A stretch of DNA of 64,000 bases. Origin: Vulcanimicrobiota bacterium. Lineage in GTDB: Bacteria; Vulcanimicrobiota; Xenobia; Xenobiales; JADMJV01. Positions 6,903 through 16,265 of the stretch are shown in pieces. Positions within the stretch are counted from its first letter, which is position 1. Every line of letters begins with the position of its first letter. The stretch lies in assembly GCA_019637395.1 (NCBI GenBank), contig JAHBVR010000023.1, positions 1 through 64,000 on the forward strand, in the 5' to 3' direction. The translations under genes and the position numbers were made by a program. The notes under the pieces were generated by a model. It searched no databases and had not been told where the DNA came from. It was given only the letters and a program-made list of their open reading frames with translations.

Positions 6903-9296
6903 ATGTCCAACTCCACCCTCGAACCCATGCATCCCATGTCTGATTGGAATCCAGCCGACATTTTAGAGACTTTCACGGCGGGAATGAACCCGGCTCAAGC
7001 CCGGGCCGTCAGTATCACCGAAGGACCTCTCTTGATCCTGGCCGGCGCGGGCAGCGGCAAGACGCGCGTGCTCACCCACCGCATCGCCTATATTCTGGCC
7101 AGCAAAAAGGCGCGCCGTAACCAGATTATGGCCGTCACTTTCACCAACAAAGCCGCCAAAGAGATGTCGGAACGCATCGCCCACCTGTGCGGCAAAGGTC
7201 GCTTTCCGGATTTGGGCACCTTTCACTCGGTGTGTGCCCGCTGGTTGCGCCGCGAATCGGAAGCCCTGGGACTGAACGCCCAGTTCGCCATCTACGCGAC
7301 GGCGGAGCAACTGGTGGTGATGAAAGAAACCGTTCGCGATCGGGGCCTGGACGATAAGAAGTTTACCCCGCGCGGCATGCTCAGCATGGTTTCCAGTTGG
7401 AAAAATCAAATGGTCACGGTGGACGAAGTGAAGCGCCGGGCCCGCAACGCCTTCGAACGCGATCTGGGCGAGATCTATGATCTCTACCAGCGCAAGCTGA
7501 AACAGAACCAGGCTCTGGATTTCGACGACATCCTGCTCAAGACGGTGGAGATGCTGCGCGACCACGCCGAGATTCGCCAGCGCTACCAGGAGCGCATTCG
7601 CTACGTCATGGTCGACGAATATCAAGACGTCAACGCGGTGCAGTATGAGTTGCTCCGGCTGTTGGCGGCCGGGCATCGCAATCTATGCGCGGTGGGCGAT
7701 GACGACCAGAGCATCTATGCCTTTCGCGGGGCGGATGTGTCGATTTTGCTGCGCTTCGAGAGCGACTTCCAGGACGCGCAGGTGGTCAAGCTGGAGCAGA
7801 ATTACCGCTCCACTCAGATGATCCTGGACGCGGCCAACGCGGTGGTGGCCAACAATTCTTCGCGTAAAGCCAAGCGTCTTTTTACCGACCGGGTGGGCGG
7901 TGAAAAATTGCATCTCTTTCTGGCCGGCGACGGTCGCGACGAAGGCCGATTCGTGACGCGCGAAATCAAACGCCTGCTGCCCACGCGGTCCGGTTACAAA
8001 GACTTCGTGCTGCTCTACCGCACCAATTCCCAGTCGCGCCTGCTCGAAGAAGCCATGATTCAGGCCAGCATTCCCTATAAGATTGTGGGTGGACTGCGCT
8101 TTTTCGAGCGCAAAGAGATCAAGGACGTGCTCGGCTACCTGCAGGTAATGATCAATCCCGCCGACAGCCTGGCGCTACGCCGTATCATCAATACGCCCAC
8201 CCGGGGCATCGGCGCCACCACCATGGAAAAGTTGCTGCAGGCCGCGGCCGAGCGCGAAATTCCGCTCTGGGAAGTGGTCAGCGATCCGGCCCGTTTCGAG
8301 GTGACCGGCAAAGCGCGCGGCGCCATGGAGGCTCTGGTGGGCTGGATCACCGAGTTACGTGCCCAGGTCAGCGGCCTGAAAGTCACCGAGTTGGTGGAGA
8401 GAGTGCTGGAACACAGCGGCTATCGTAAGTGGCTGCTCGACGATGACAAAGTCGAAGCCCAGGTGCGCCTGGAAAACCTGGACGAACTGATCAACGTGAC
8501 CAGCGAGTACGACCGCAACGCCGAAGATGGTTCCCTGGACGGATTTCTAGCCGAAGTCAGTCTGCTCTCCGACCAGGACACCTATGCCGAAGACGCCCAG
8601 GCGGTCACTTTGATGACTTTGCACGCCGCCAAGGGTCTCGAGTTCCCGGTGGTTTTTCTGGCCGGTTTGGAGGAAGAGACCTTTCCTCATATCCGCTCCA
8701 TGGATGACCCCGAGCAGATGGAGGAAGAACGCCGTCTTTGTTATGTGGGCATCACCCGCGCCAAAGATCAGTTGTTCATCACCTCGGCTCAGTCGCGCGA
8801 GCTTCACGGCACGCGCGTCCCGCGGCGGCCCTCGCGTTTTCTGGCGGAAATTCCCAAGTCCCTGACCAATATGGTCATCCCGGAGCGCCCCTCTTTTCAG
8901 GAACCGCCCGCCATCGGCTCGGGCAAGTGGAAGGGCTGGGGGCATCAGCAGCCATCCAGGCCGGCTCCCCCAAGCTATGCGCCGGCCGGCCCTCAATTCA
9001 AGGTGGGCGACAGCGTCACTCACGCCGTCTTCGGGCCGGGCCAGGTGGACGCCGTCGACAAAGATGTGGTCACCGTCACTTTTGAAAAGGGCCAGAAGAA
9101 ACTCAAGCAAGAGTTCCTCAAGCCGGCGGCCCCCACGGGGGGCGGTTCCAGCTTGAAAGTCGGCGACCGCCTGTGCCACCCCCGCTATGGCAATGGGGTG
9201 GTAAAATACGTAGACGGTAGTGGCGTGACCACCATCTTCGGCAACCTTACCTTGCTCTTGCCGGCCGCCGAAGCTGCCCGCCTGCAGAAGCTTTAA
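6903..9296 (+). CDS. pcrA: UvrD/PcrA-type superfamily 1 DNA helicase
   Basis: ATP-dependent 3'-5' helicase for repair and replication-conflict resolution. The motifs appear in order: Q-motif and Walker A ([12 protein letters not shown], about residues 46-57), Ia ([12 protein letters not shown]), Walker B ([15 protein letters not shown]), III ([13 protein letters not shown]), IV (QNYRST), V ([17 protein letters not shown]) and VI (YVGITRAKD). After a Pro-rich linker the C-terminus has two consecutive Tudor/CarD-like segments, [15 protein letters not shown] and [15 protein letters not shown]. PcrA normally has one such RNA-polymerase-binding module. At 797 residues it is slightly longer than usual. 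ATG 6903 directly follows an inverted repeat. Confidence 0.93.
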   Translation: MSNSTLEPMHPMSDWNPADILETFTAGMNPAQARAVSITEGPLLILAGAGSGKTRVLTHRIAYILASKKARRNQIMAVTFTNKAAKEMSERIAHLCGKGRFPDLGTFHSVCARWLRRESEALGLNAQFAIYATAEQLVVMKETVRDRGLDDKKFTPRGMLSMVSSWKNQMVTVDEVKRRARNAFERDLGEIYDLYQRKLKQNQALDFDDILLKTVEMLRDHAEIRQRYQERIRYVMVDEYQDVNAVQYELLRLLAAGHRNLCAVGDDDQSIYAFRGADVSILLRFESDFQDAQVVKLEQNYRSTQMILDAANAVVANNSSRKAKRLFTDRVGGEKLHLFLAGDGRDEGRFVTREIKRLLPTRSGYKDFVLLYRTNSQSRLLEEAMIQASIPYKIVGGLRFFERKEIKDVLGYLQVMINPADSLALRRIINTPTRGIGATTMEKLLQAAAEREIPLWEVVSDPARFEVTGKARGAMEALVGWITELRAQVSGLKVTELVERVLEHSGYRKWLLDDDKVEAQVRLENLDELINVTSEYDRNAEDGSLDGFLAEVSLLSDQDTYAEDAQAVTLMTLHAAKGLEFPVVFLAGLEEETFPHIRSMDDPEQMEEERRLCYVGITRAKDQLFITSAQSRELHGTRVPRRPSRFLAEIPKSLTNMVIPERPSFQEPPAIGSGKWKGWGHQQPSRPAPPSYAPAGPQFKVGDSVTHAVFGPGQVDAVDKDVVTVTFEKGQKKLKQEFLKPAAPTGGGSSLKVGDRLCHPRYGNGVVKYVDGSGVTTIFGNLTLLLPAAEAARLQKL

Positions 9297-9339
9297 GGAG
9301 GAGGGAAACCCGGGCAAAGCTTTCGAAAGGCTGCGGCCT

Positions 9340-10596
9340 ATGAAAACGATTGCCATGCTTTTAGCCGGGGGCGAGGGAAGCCGCCTCACCGTTCTATCCG
9401 AGAAGCGCGCCAAGCCGGCCGTTCCTTTTGGCGGTAAATACCGAATCATTGACTTTACCCTGAGCAACTGCGTCAACAGCGGCATCTACACGGTGGGCGT
9501 GCTCACTCAGTATCGTCCCCACAGTCTCAATGAGCACATCGGTATCGGTAAGCCCTGGAACCTGGACCGCAGTCGCGGCGGCGTGCGCCTGCTGGCTCCC
9601 TATCAGGAACGTGGCGGGCAGCGCTGGTACGGCGGCACGGCCGACGCCATTTATCAGAACTGGGGCTTCATCGAGGACCAGGCGGCTGACGCCGTGCTCA
9701 TTCTCTCGGGCGACCACATCTATAAGATGGATTACGCCAAGATGATTGACTACCACGTGCAGCGCAAAGCCGATTTTACCGTGGCGGTCATGCCGGTTCC
9801 TTTAGAAGAAACCGATCGTTTTGGGATTATGACCATCGACGACCAGTCCAACATCGTAGAGTTCACGGAAAAACCCAAGAAGCGCGACAAAGGCAATCTC
9901 GCCTCGCTGGGCATCTATATCTTCAGCCGGCGCGTGCTGCAAGAGCGGCTCGAAGTGGAACGCCAAAAAAATCCCGACCTGGATTTCGGCAAACACGTCA
10001 TCCCTGCTCTCATCTCGGGAGGTTACCGCTGCGTGGCTTACCGCTACGAGTCCTATTGGGTGGACGTCGGCACCCTGGATTCTTACTGGGCTACCAGTCT
10101 GGAGCTGACTCGGCCCAGTCCGGCTCTGGACCTTTTTACCGACCACTGGCCGGTGCTGACCCGTTCGGAGGAACGGCCGGCGGCGCGTCTGGGCCCGCAG
10201 GCCAAGGTGCAGTCCAGCCTGATTTCCAACGGTTGCGTGATTCGCGGCCTGGTGCACAACAGCGTGCTCAGTCCCGGAGTTCAAGTGTCTCCGGGAGCGG
10301 TCGTGGAAAACTGTGTGATCATGAATGATTGCTGGATCGGTCCGGGCGCCCGGCTTGACCGCGTGATCGTGGATAAGCAGGTGGTGGTGGGAGCGGGCGT
10401 GACCATCGGGCCCGGTGACGATTCGGTGCAGAATAAACTGCTGACCGACAAGATGACCACCGGCTTGACCGTCATCGGCAAAGGGGCCGTCATTCCCGTC
10501 GGTTGCCGGCTGGGGCGCAACGTGCTCATCAACAGTGACCGGGAAGAACATCACTTTCCCAAGAGCAACGTCGTCGAAGACGGCGAGACGGTTTAA
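9340..10596 (+). CDS. glgC: Glucose-1-phosphate adenylyltransferase, catalytic subunit
   Basis: Makes ADP-glucose from ATP and glucose-1-phosphate, the committed step of glycogen synthesis. The 418-residue protein has the intact pyrophosphorylase loop [10 protein letters not shown], the [17 protein letters not shown] segment, the catalytic [10 protein letters not shown] and the sugar-phosphate-binding FTEKPKK. A left-handed beta-helix follows from about residue 290. The second, related gene follows after 9 nt, so the two products are probably co-translated and may form a hetero-oligomer. Only the first copy keeps both the loop arginine and the RAKP lysine. Confidence 0.93.
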   Translation: MKTIAMLLAGGEGSRLTVLSEKRAKPAVPFGGKYRIIDFTLSNCVNSGIYTVGVLTQYRPHSLNEHIGIGKPWNLDRSRGGVRLLAPYQERGGQRWYGGTADAIYQNWGFIEDQAADAVLILSGDHIYKMDYAKMIDYHVQRKADFTVAVMPVPLEETDRFGIMTIDDQSNIVEFTEKPKKRDKGNLASLGIYIFSRRVLQERLEVERQKNPDLDFGKHVIPALISGGYRCVAYRYESYWVDVGTLDSYWATSLELTRPSPALDLFTDHWPVLTRSEERPAARLGPQAKVQSSLISNGCVIRGLVHNSVLSPGVQVSPGAVVENCVIMNDCWIGPGARLDRVIVDKQVVVGAGVTIGPGDDSVQNKLLTDKMTTGLTVIGKGAVIPVGCRLGRNVLINSDREEHHFPKSNVVEDGETV

Positions 10597-10605
10597 GGAG
10601 CTTTT

Positions 10606-11862
10606 ATGTCGAGAGCATTGGCAATGATCATGGCTGGCGGCCCCAGTCCCAACCTCAGCGTCATGAGCGAAATCCGCGTGGCTCCGGCCATTCCCTTTGG
10701 CGGCAAGTACCGTCTGATCGACTTCAGCCTGTCCAATTGCGTCAACAGCGACATTTATAATGTAGCCGTCATCACTCAGTATCTACCGCAGAGTCTGAAT
10801 GAGCACCTGGGGACGGGGGCGCCCTGGGATCTGGACTTGATGACGGGCGGCCTGCGCGTGGTGCATCCCTATCGCGGCGGGCGTTTCGGAGACTGGCAGC
10901 GGGGAACCGCAGACGCGGTTCGGCGCAATCTGGACTACTTGAAAGAACAGCCCGAAGAAACCGTGATGGTTCTCTCCGGCGACCATATCTATCTGATGGA
11001 CTACCGGCCGCTGCTGCGCCAGCATCATCAGACCGGCGCCGATCTGACGCTGGCCGTGCGCCGCGTCAGTCCTCACGATGTCCACCGCTACGGCATTGTG
11101 GCCCTGGGTCAGGAGGACGTGGTCGAGGGATTTGAAGAAAAGCCGCGCCGCGCCCGCGAAGCGCTGGCCAACATGGGAGTCTACGCTTTTAAGAAGGATG
11201 TGCTGATCTCGCTGCTCGAGAAAAACGACTACGTGGACTTCGGCCGCCACCTAGTGCCGGCCATGGTGGAGGGCAACATGAAGGTGCGCGCCCATCATTT
11301 CCCGGGTTATTGGGCCGATATCGGCACGGTGCAGTCTTACTGGGAAGCCAACATGAGCCTGCTGGCTGAAAATCCGGCGCTGGATCTCTATGATCCGCAT
11401 TGGACGGTGCTGACTCGCAGCATGGAGCGCGCTCCCGTCAAATGCGGCGCCGTGGCTCGAGTAGATGGGAATATCCTTTCCAACGGCTGCCGCATTGACG
11501 GCGTGGTGGAGCACAGTGTGCTTTCTCCCGGCGTGGTGGTGGCCGAAGGAGCGGTGGTGCGTAATAGCATCATCCTGCACGACACCGTGATCGAAGCCGG
11601 CGCGGTGGTGGATCGTTGCATTGTCGACAAGAATGTCCACGTTGGCAAAGGCTGCCTGCTGGGGGTAGGGGACGACAACACGGCCAACAAAGAGCTTCCC
11701 GACTGGTTGAATACCGGCCTGACCCTGGTGGGCAAGGACGCGGTCTTGCCCGAAAAGCTGGAAGTCGGCCGTAACGTGGTCATTCACTCGACCACCCGAG
11801 CGGAAGATTTCGCTAAGAAGAAGAAAGTGGCCAGCGGCAGTTTTGTGGGGGAAAAGCCCTGA
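10606..11862 (+). CDS. GlgC paralogue with degenerate active-site loop, likely regulatory subunit
   Basis: This 418-residue protein is colinear with the upstream GlgC and clearly a tandem duplicate. The nucleotide loop reads [10 protein letters not shown] instead of [10 protein letters not shown], so the catalytic Arg is lost. RAKP has become RVAP, losing the Lys. [10 protein letters not shown] and the EKP sugar-phosphate site remain, as does the C-terminal beta-helix. Plant large subunits and Firmicutes GlgD show comparable losses and act mainly as regulatory partners. The same role is inferred here. AAGGAGC lies before the ATG. The stop TGA overlaps a probable CTG start of the next gene. 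Confidence 0.88.
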   Translation: MSRALAMIMAGGPSPNLSVMSEIRVAPAIPFGGKYRLIDFSLSNCVNSDIYNVAVITQYLPQSLNEHLGTGAPWDLDLMTGGLRVVHPYRGGRFGDWQRGTADAVRRNLDYLKEQPEETVMVLSGDHIYLMDYRPLLRQHHQTGADLTLAVRRVSPHDVHRYGIVALGQEDVVEGFEEKPRRAREALANMGVYAFKKDVLISLLEKNDYVDFGRHLVPAMVEGNMKVRAHHFPGYWADIGTVQSYWEANMSLLAENPALDLYDPHWTVLTRSMERAPVKCGAVARVDGNILSNGCRIDGVVEHSVLSPGVVVAEGAVVRNSIILHDTVIEAGAVVDRCIVDKNVHVGKGCLLGVGDDNTANKELPDWLNTGLTLVGKDAVLPEKLEVGRNVVIHSTTRAEDFAKKKKVASGSFVGEKP

Positions 11863-12899
11863 GTTTTTTCGAGTTCCTGCGCCAGGCCTGGCAACGCCGC
11901 CAGGCCGATGCAGTCAGTTGGCGTCAGCAGAAGACCGATTGCTTCAGAGTTTTCCACGGCAGCAGCGAGGGAATGCCCGGCCTCTCTCTGGATCGCTACG
12001 GTCCCCTGGCGCTCCTACAGTTGTTCCGTCCGCTCGTGCTGGAGCTGGACTGGGACGTGCTGGAACGCTGGTGTCAGGAAAACCTGGGGGTGGCCCAACT
12101 GGTGGTATGGCAAAGGCGTTCCGGCCAGTCCCCCCAGTTACTCTATCCGGAAAGGGCTCCCGAGCCGGCCTGGGTTCAAGAGATGGGACAGACTTTCAAA
12201 ATTGAAGCCCATCATCGCGGCCAGGACCCCCACCTGTTCCTCGATCTGCGTTGTGCCCGCCGTTATTTGCGCCATCACTGCCAGAAGGCCAGAGTCTTGA
12301 ACTTGTTCAGCTACACCTGCGCGGCCGGGATTGCGGCTGAAGCCGGCGGGGCCAGCCAGGTGATGAACGTGGATTTCTCGCAAGCGGCCTTGCGCCGCGG
12401 GGAAGAGAACGCGGCGGCCAATGGCTGCAAACGCCAACATTTCTGCTGCGAAGAGGTTTATCCTATTCTCTGGCAACTGGCCGGGCGGCCGTTACCGGCG
12501 CGGGCCCGCCAGCGTCCTCAAACCCGGCGTGTGCCCGCCCGCCGATATGATCTGGTGTTTCTGGATCCGCCCGCGCTGGCCAAAGGCTTTTTTGGTGCGG
12601 TGGACGTCAAAAACGACTATCAGAGTTTGTTTAAGCCGTGTATAGAGCTACTGGCTCCAGGTGGCCGCATTGTGGCCTGCAACAACCTGGCGGAGGTCAG
12701 TGAAGAGGATTTCCGAACGGTGTTGGAGCGTTGCGCTCTCAAAGCAGGCCGGCCTACGGAGCGTATTCGTCGTCTGCTTCCGGAATCGGACTTCCCAGCC
12801 CGGGATTCTGATCCTCCACTGAAGGTCCTGGTATGTGAGTTCGCTTCGGCAGTTCGGGAAGCGGGCGACCCACCTCTTGGGCGAGCTCCGAGAGAGTGA
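11859..12899 (+). CDS. Class I SAM-dependent rRNA methyltransferase (RlmI/RlmL-like), probable CTG start
   Basis: The core is a Rossmann methyltransferase: [19 protein letters not shown] (motif I), [11 protein letters not shown] (acidic ribose site), [11 protein letters not shown] (DPP motif, as in RlmI/RlmK) and a GGRIVACNN strand. The first ATG is at 11973, but the upstream codons read [20 protein letters not shown], the conserved family lead-in (FRVxxGxxDGxPGLxxD-like). No ATG/GTG/TTG precedes it in frame. CTG 11859 overlaps the TGA of the GlgC paralogue (CTGA) and follows a GGGGGAAAAG stretch, making it the best candidate start. The 3' end overlaps the convergent deacetylase by 146 nt. 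Confidence 0.82.
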   Translation: MSFFEFLRQAWQRRQADAVSWRQQKTDCFRVFHGSSEGMPGLSLDRYGPLALLQLFRPLVLELDWDVLERWCQENLGVAQLVVWQRRSGQSPQLLYPERAPEPAWVQEMGQTFKIEAHHRGQDPHLFLDLRCARRYLRHHCQKARVLNLFSYTCAAGIAAEAGGASQVMNVDFSQAALRRGEENAAANGCKRQHFCCEEVYPILWQLAGRPLPARARQRPQTRRVPARRYDLVFLDPPALAKGFFGAVDVKNDYQSLFKPCIELLAPGGRIVACNNLAEVSEEDFRTVLERCALKAGRPTERIRRLLPESDFPARDSDPPLKVLVCEFASAVREAGDPPLGRAPRE

Positions 12900-13671
12900 C
12901 AAATTCGAAGCCCTTGGCTTTGAGAGCGTTGATATAGCCGGGCAGGGCCCGCACGATTCCCAGGGCGCCGCTGTGCATAAGGGTCACGCCCTCGCGGCTG
13001 CGTCCCCGGTAGCTGGAGCGTATGAGCATATCCGGGTCGCGTTGCCACCAGTCGCCCGGGTTGACGGTCGCGTTGCAGGAGGTATAACCAAGATTTTGCA
13101 CCGTTTGGATTCCTTCATCGGTGAGAAAGCCTCCGGCCGGGCGGAAACAGCGCGGTCTCTGGCCGGTCACGTCCAGGATAGCCTGCTCGCAGCCGAGGAT
13201 CTCCCCGCGCAGTTCTGCCTGGCTGAGATCCCGTTCGCGGCGGTGACGGTTCGTGTGGTTGGCGATCTCGTGGCCGTCGGCCACGATCTGGCGGGATAGA
13301 GCGGGAAACTCGCGCACGTGGATGCCGACCACGAAAAAGGTGGCTTTGACCTTATAGTGCTTGAGGATGTCAAGCAAAAGCGGGGTGTAGAGAGGGTAGG
13401 GCCCGTCGTCGAAGGTAAGGGCGATGAGCTTTTTGCGGCTGCAGTCGGAATCTTTGTATTGGAGAAAGTCGAAAAGCGCCTGGGGAGCCCTCTCCAGGCC
13501 GTCCAGGCGCCAACTCCACAGACTTTGATTGGGGGGCAGCCAGGGTAGCAGTTCGCGTTTATAGAAATAACGGAAAGAGACGGCCAGAATCAGAGCGCCC
13601 GTCAAAGTCAGGAGGGAGAAGAGCGCTACCAGGAATCTTCTTTTTCGTTTCATGCCAGGACGTTTTCCCAT
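12754..13671 (-). CDS. Membrane-anchored polysaccharide deacetylase (NodB homology)
   Basis: A 305-residue protein starting at ATG 13671, preceded by GATGAGGG. ATG 13653 is a possible alternative. An N-terminal anchor (FLVALFSLLTLTGALILAV) is followed by a linker and a NodB domain: motif 1 ALTFDDGPYPLYT, motif 2 HEIANHTNRHRR (H-x3-H metal site), motif 3 CFRPAGG and a late LMHSG motif. It should deacetylate N-acetylated glycans (peptidoglycan or exopolysaccharide) outside the membrane. The last 48 residues, rich in Pro/Glu/Asp, are encoded antisense to the end of the methyltransferase gene. Confidence 0.9.
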   Translation of the reverse strand: MGKRPGMKRKRRFLVALFSLLTLTGALILAVSFRYFYKRELLPWLPPNQSLWSWRLDGLERAPQALFDFLQYKDSDCSRKKLIALTFDDGPYPLYTPLLLDILKHYKVKATFFVVGIHVREFPALSRQIVADGHEIANHTNRHRRERDLSQAELRGEILGCEQAILDVTGQRPRCFRPAGGFLTDEGIQTVQNLGYTSCNATVNPGDWWQRDPDMLIRSSYRGRSREGVTLMHSGALGIVRALPGYINALKAKGFEFVTLSELAQEVGRPLPELPKRTHIPGPSVEDQNPGLGSPIPEADDEYAP

Positions 13672-13818
13672 GCCCTCATCCCTTCCCGCCCCCTGAACAA
13701 AAGGCCTGGGGATGAGAATTAACAAATTTGAAACAAAAATTCAACCTTCCCGTAACCTAGTTCTAGCGGTTTTACCGCATACTGTTACCAAGATATACAG
13801 AGATGAAAGGGTTTCGCC

Positions 13819-14619
13819 GTGAGCTTACCTCGTGCCAGTGATATTGCAGCTAATACAGGCATAGCACAGTCCTACATCCAACCAAAGGCCCCGAAAACCG
13901 ACAAGAAAGCGGAAGAGGCCAAAGCCAAAACCCTCCAGGGCGAAGACGAGGAGGGGGATAAAGGCCCGCAAGCCGGGGCGAACGGGGCTGGCAAATCGGG
14001 TGGCGCCGCCGCTGCCAAGTTTGATCAAGGCGATAAGCAGAAAGTTAAGCGCAAGCGCGTTAAGCTCAGCGAACTGACCTCCAAAAAGACGGAAGGCGCC
14101 AAGGCCAAGGCCGAGGCCGCCCCGCAGCAAGAGGCTAAAGAAGCCAGGCTGAACAAAACCACGCCCGAAGAAATCGGTCGCAAGGTTGCCCAGCAGAAGC
14201 TGAACGAACAGGGCAAGCTGGCTGAAACGCGCTTTCTGTATCAGCAGCGGCTCCAGCAGTCCAATGCCGATCCGAATAATGCGCTCAGCCCTCAGGCTCG
14301 CCAGAAGCGCATGCTCAACAGCTTGATTTCTTACCAGCAGAACAACTATATGCAGCATACCGGCGACAAGGCGGGCGAGATCTACAACCGCCCGGCCACT
14401 CGTCAGATTCTGCAGGCTCTGCAGGGACTGAAGGCTGGTTCTGCCGGACAGACCGGGTCGTCCGACAAGTCCAGTTCCAGCAATTCGACCACGGCTTCCA
14501 ATATGTCTCCGGCCGCCTACAAGGCGAAAACCGAACAGGCCAGCAAGATGCTGGAAGTTTTTATGCGCGAAGATACCGCTCCGCCGCCCGGCTATGAGCC
14601 GACTGAAATGGTCGCCTGA
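13819..14619 (+). CDS. Lys/Ala-rich low-complexity orphan protein
   Basis: A 266-residue protein from a GTG start with no recognised domain. The first 100 residues are Lys/Ala/Glu/Gly-rich and probably disordered. A helical middle (RKVAQQKLNEQGKLAETRFL, then LNSLISYQQNNYMQ) is followed by a Ser/Thr-rich linker (SSDKSSSSNSTTASN) and a final helix. There is no Sec signal peptide. The gene follows an AT-rich region and is closed by a strong terminator, so it is a monocistronic unit. Composition recalls structural or secreted substrates of non-Sec systems, but this is inference only. Confidence 0.6.
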   Translation: MSLPRASDIAANTGIAQSYIQPKAPKTDKKAEEAKAKTLQGEDEEGDKGPQAGANGAGKSGGAAAAKFDQGDKQKVKRKRVKLSELTSKKTEGAKAKAEAAPQQEAKEARLNKTTPEEIGRKVAQQKLNEQGKLAETRFLYQQRLQQSNADPNNALSPQARQKRMLNSLISYQQNNYMQHTGDKAGEIYNRPATRQILQALQGLKAGSAGQTGSSDKSSSSNSTTASNMSPAAYKAKTEQASKMLEVFMREDTAPPPGYEPTEMVA

Positions 14620-14670
14620 TCCCAAAGTCGAGCGCACGGCGCGCGACGGAGGTTGGGCAGGCAACAAAGA

Positions 14671-14699
14671 AAGCCTCGCTGGAAACGGCGAGGCTTTTT
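14671..14699 (+). terminator. Rho-independent terminator
   Basis: Perfect 9-bp stem AAGCCTCGC (14671-14679) / GCGAGGCTT (14688-14696) with an 8-nt loop, running into TTTTT. It closes the Lys/Ala-rich orphan gene. Confidence 0.9.
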
Positions 14700-14981
14700 G
14701 GTGTCTCCGGAGGGCTAAGATTCGCCCTTCTTTACGATCAAAGGCTGGCCAGATGCCACCGTTTCTTGCTTTATTCGATACCCAGGAGCGTTTTTCGGCA
14801 AGAAGTCGTGGGGTCTGCCAGATTTGCGCGATGCCAAGATTCTAAAAAAGACTTGGTTTCCTCAAAAAGAACAGCAGGTAATTGCACCTCGTGGCAGAAG
14901 CGCCCCCGTGTTCGCGGCCGTGCAGTCAACCGGCCGCCGGGGGCCATGAGCCCACCATCAAGGAAAGTCCAGGTAGTTTTT
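14700..14981 (+). promoter_or_regulatory. Structured leader upstream of the beta-propeller lipoprotein gene
   Basis: This non-coding stretch contains AT-rich blocks near 14770-14790 and 14845-14870 that could hold a promoter. It also contains a strong two-part hairpin: GCCCCCG (14902-14908) pairs with CGGGGGC (14938-14944), and GCGGCCG (14914-14920) pairs with CGGCCGC (14931-14937). A 5-nt bulge and a 10-nt loop separate the arms. AAGGAAAG lies between the hairpin and the ATG at 14982. It matches no riboswitch I recognise. Confidence 0.45.
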
Positions 14982-16160
14982 ATGAAAAAGAATCTGTCGA
15001 ATCTCTGTCTAGCTGGCCTCATCGCCCTGGCGGCCGTGGTGGCCACCGGTTGCGGATCTGATGATGCCGACTTTATCAACAATGTCCCATCGACCAACCT
15101 CTCTGAATATGTCATCATTCCCAATGCCGGAGTGGCGGCCAATGTCCAGGGGGCGCTGGTCATTAAAGGTGTCAATACCGTCGATGGCACCAGCTCGATC
15201 GTCAATAATACGTTTGCTTCTGCAAATACCGCCAACCCGGTGGCTGTGCGCAGTCACCCCAAAATCAATGTGTTCTACGCTTTGAATCAGGGAACCGGGC
15301 AGTTGACCAGCTATTCGGTCGGTTCGAACGGCGCCATCGCGGAGCTGAATTCGGTGGCCTGTCCTGTACCTGCCGTTGCCGCCAGTAACGCTCTGGTCGA
15401 CTCGGCCTACCTGATCGTTCATCCCGCCGGCGGAGCCGTTTATGCAGGCATCCCGGGCCTGCTTCGCCAGTTCAACGTCGCCAGCGATGGCCGCCTGACC
15501 GCCAGTGGCTTCCCCGATGTGAACGTCGGCGCGGGCGGCTGGGACGGTGACTTCAGCCACGGCGGAGGTCAACTGCACGTTCCCTTCGGAAGCGCCGTTA
15601 GAACCTACACTGTGGCCAGCACTTATCAGTTGACCTCCCCGGTTGACAGCGCTCTGCCGGCTGGATCGGTTGTCACCGATGTCGATGTCCGTGTCGGCCA
15701 GGCTTCTCTGTTCGCCGCCGGGGCGGCTAACGCCGATGCGGATGGCCGCATCTGGTCCTTCTCGGTGGCGGACGGTGTGCTGAGTGCTGCGCCCACCTCG
15801 GTGGTTTCGCTTACGGGTTCCCCCCTGGGAACCGGCGACATTCATCCGAATGGCCAGTACTATGTTGGTGCCCGCAATACCAACTCGGTGTTCGCCTTCA
15901 CTTCGGACAACGAAACCGGCACTCTCACCGGTATCGGTACTTCTCTTATCACTGGCGCCAACGCTATCTTCACCCAGGTCGATCCTCTGGCGGCTTTCGT
16001 GGTGTCGACCCAGGGCACGGGCAACAACAATATCGATGCCCGCTCCCTCGACCAGAATGGCATCATCACTGGCTCGACCAGCGACAATCAGGGGCTGAAT
16101 GTTCCCAAGTCGTTTGACTTCGTTCAGTTCATCAACGGCGGTTACGTCACCCGTACCTAG
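14982..16160 (+). CDS. Lipoprotein with lactonase-type beta-propeller
   Basis: The start at 14982 gives MKKNLSNLCLAGLIALAAVVATGC, a lipoprotein signal peptide with lipobox VATGC (Cys24). The mature part (about 368 residues) is made of repeated blades such as TSYSVGSNGAIAELNS, FNVASDGRLTASG and AFTSDNETGTLTG, typical of the 7-bladed 6-phosphogluconolactonase-like family. Ser/Thr/Ala/Gly-rich composition suits an exported protein. Probably an outer-membrane-attached propeller. Enzymatic lactonase activity is not established for such lipoproteins. A strong terminator follows 22 nt downstream. Confidence 0.82.
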   Translation: MKKNLSNLCLAGLIALAAVVATGCGSDDADFINNVPSTNLSEYVIIPNAGVAANVQGALVIKGVNTVDGTSSIVNNTFASANTANPVAVRSHPKINVFYALNQGTGQLTSYSVGSNGAIAELNSVACPVPAVAASNALVDSAYLIVHPAGGAVYAGIPGLLRQFNVASDGRLTASGFPDVNVGAGGWDGDFSHGGGQLHVPFGSAVRTYTVASTYQLTSPVDSALPAGSVVTDVDVRVGQASLFAAGAANADADGRIWSFSVADGVLSAAPTSVVSLTGSPLGTGDIHPNGQYYVGARNTNSVFAFTSDNETGTLTGIGTSLITGANAIFTQVDPLAAFVVSTQGTGNNNIDARSLDQNGIITGSTSDNQGLNVPKSFDFVQFINGGYVTRT

Positions 16161-16181
16161 TCCGTTTCTTGACTCCCCCTA

Positions 16182-16210
16182 AGAGCCCCGGCCTCGGCCG
16201 GGGCTCTTTT
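16182..16210 (+). terminator. Rho-independent terminator
   Basis: AGAGCCCCGGCC (16182-16193) pairs perfectly with GGCCGGGGCTCT (16196-16207), followed by a T-run. It ends the lipoprotein transcript. Confidence 0.93.
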
Positions 16211-16265
16211 GCTGGGAGAGGGAAAGAGGGGCAACTGCGGCGCTTGGCAAAGAGCGCCCTCTGAA

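Noticed and set aside
14700-14981. c-di-GMP (GEMM) or other known riboswitch
   Set aside because: The hairpin is strong, but conserved riboswitch core sequences were not found.
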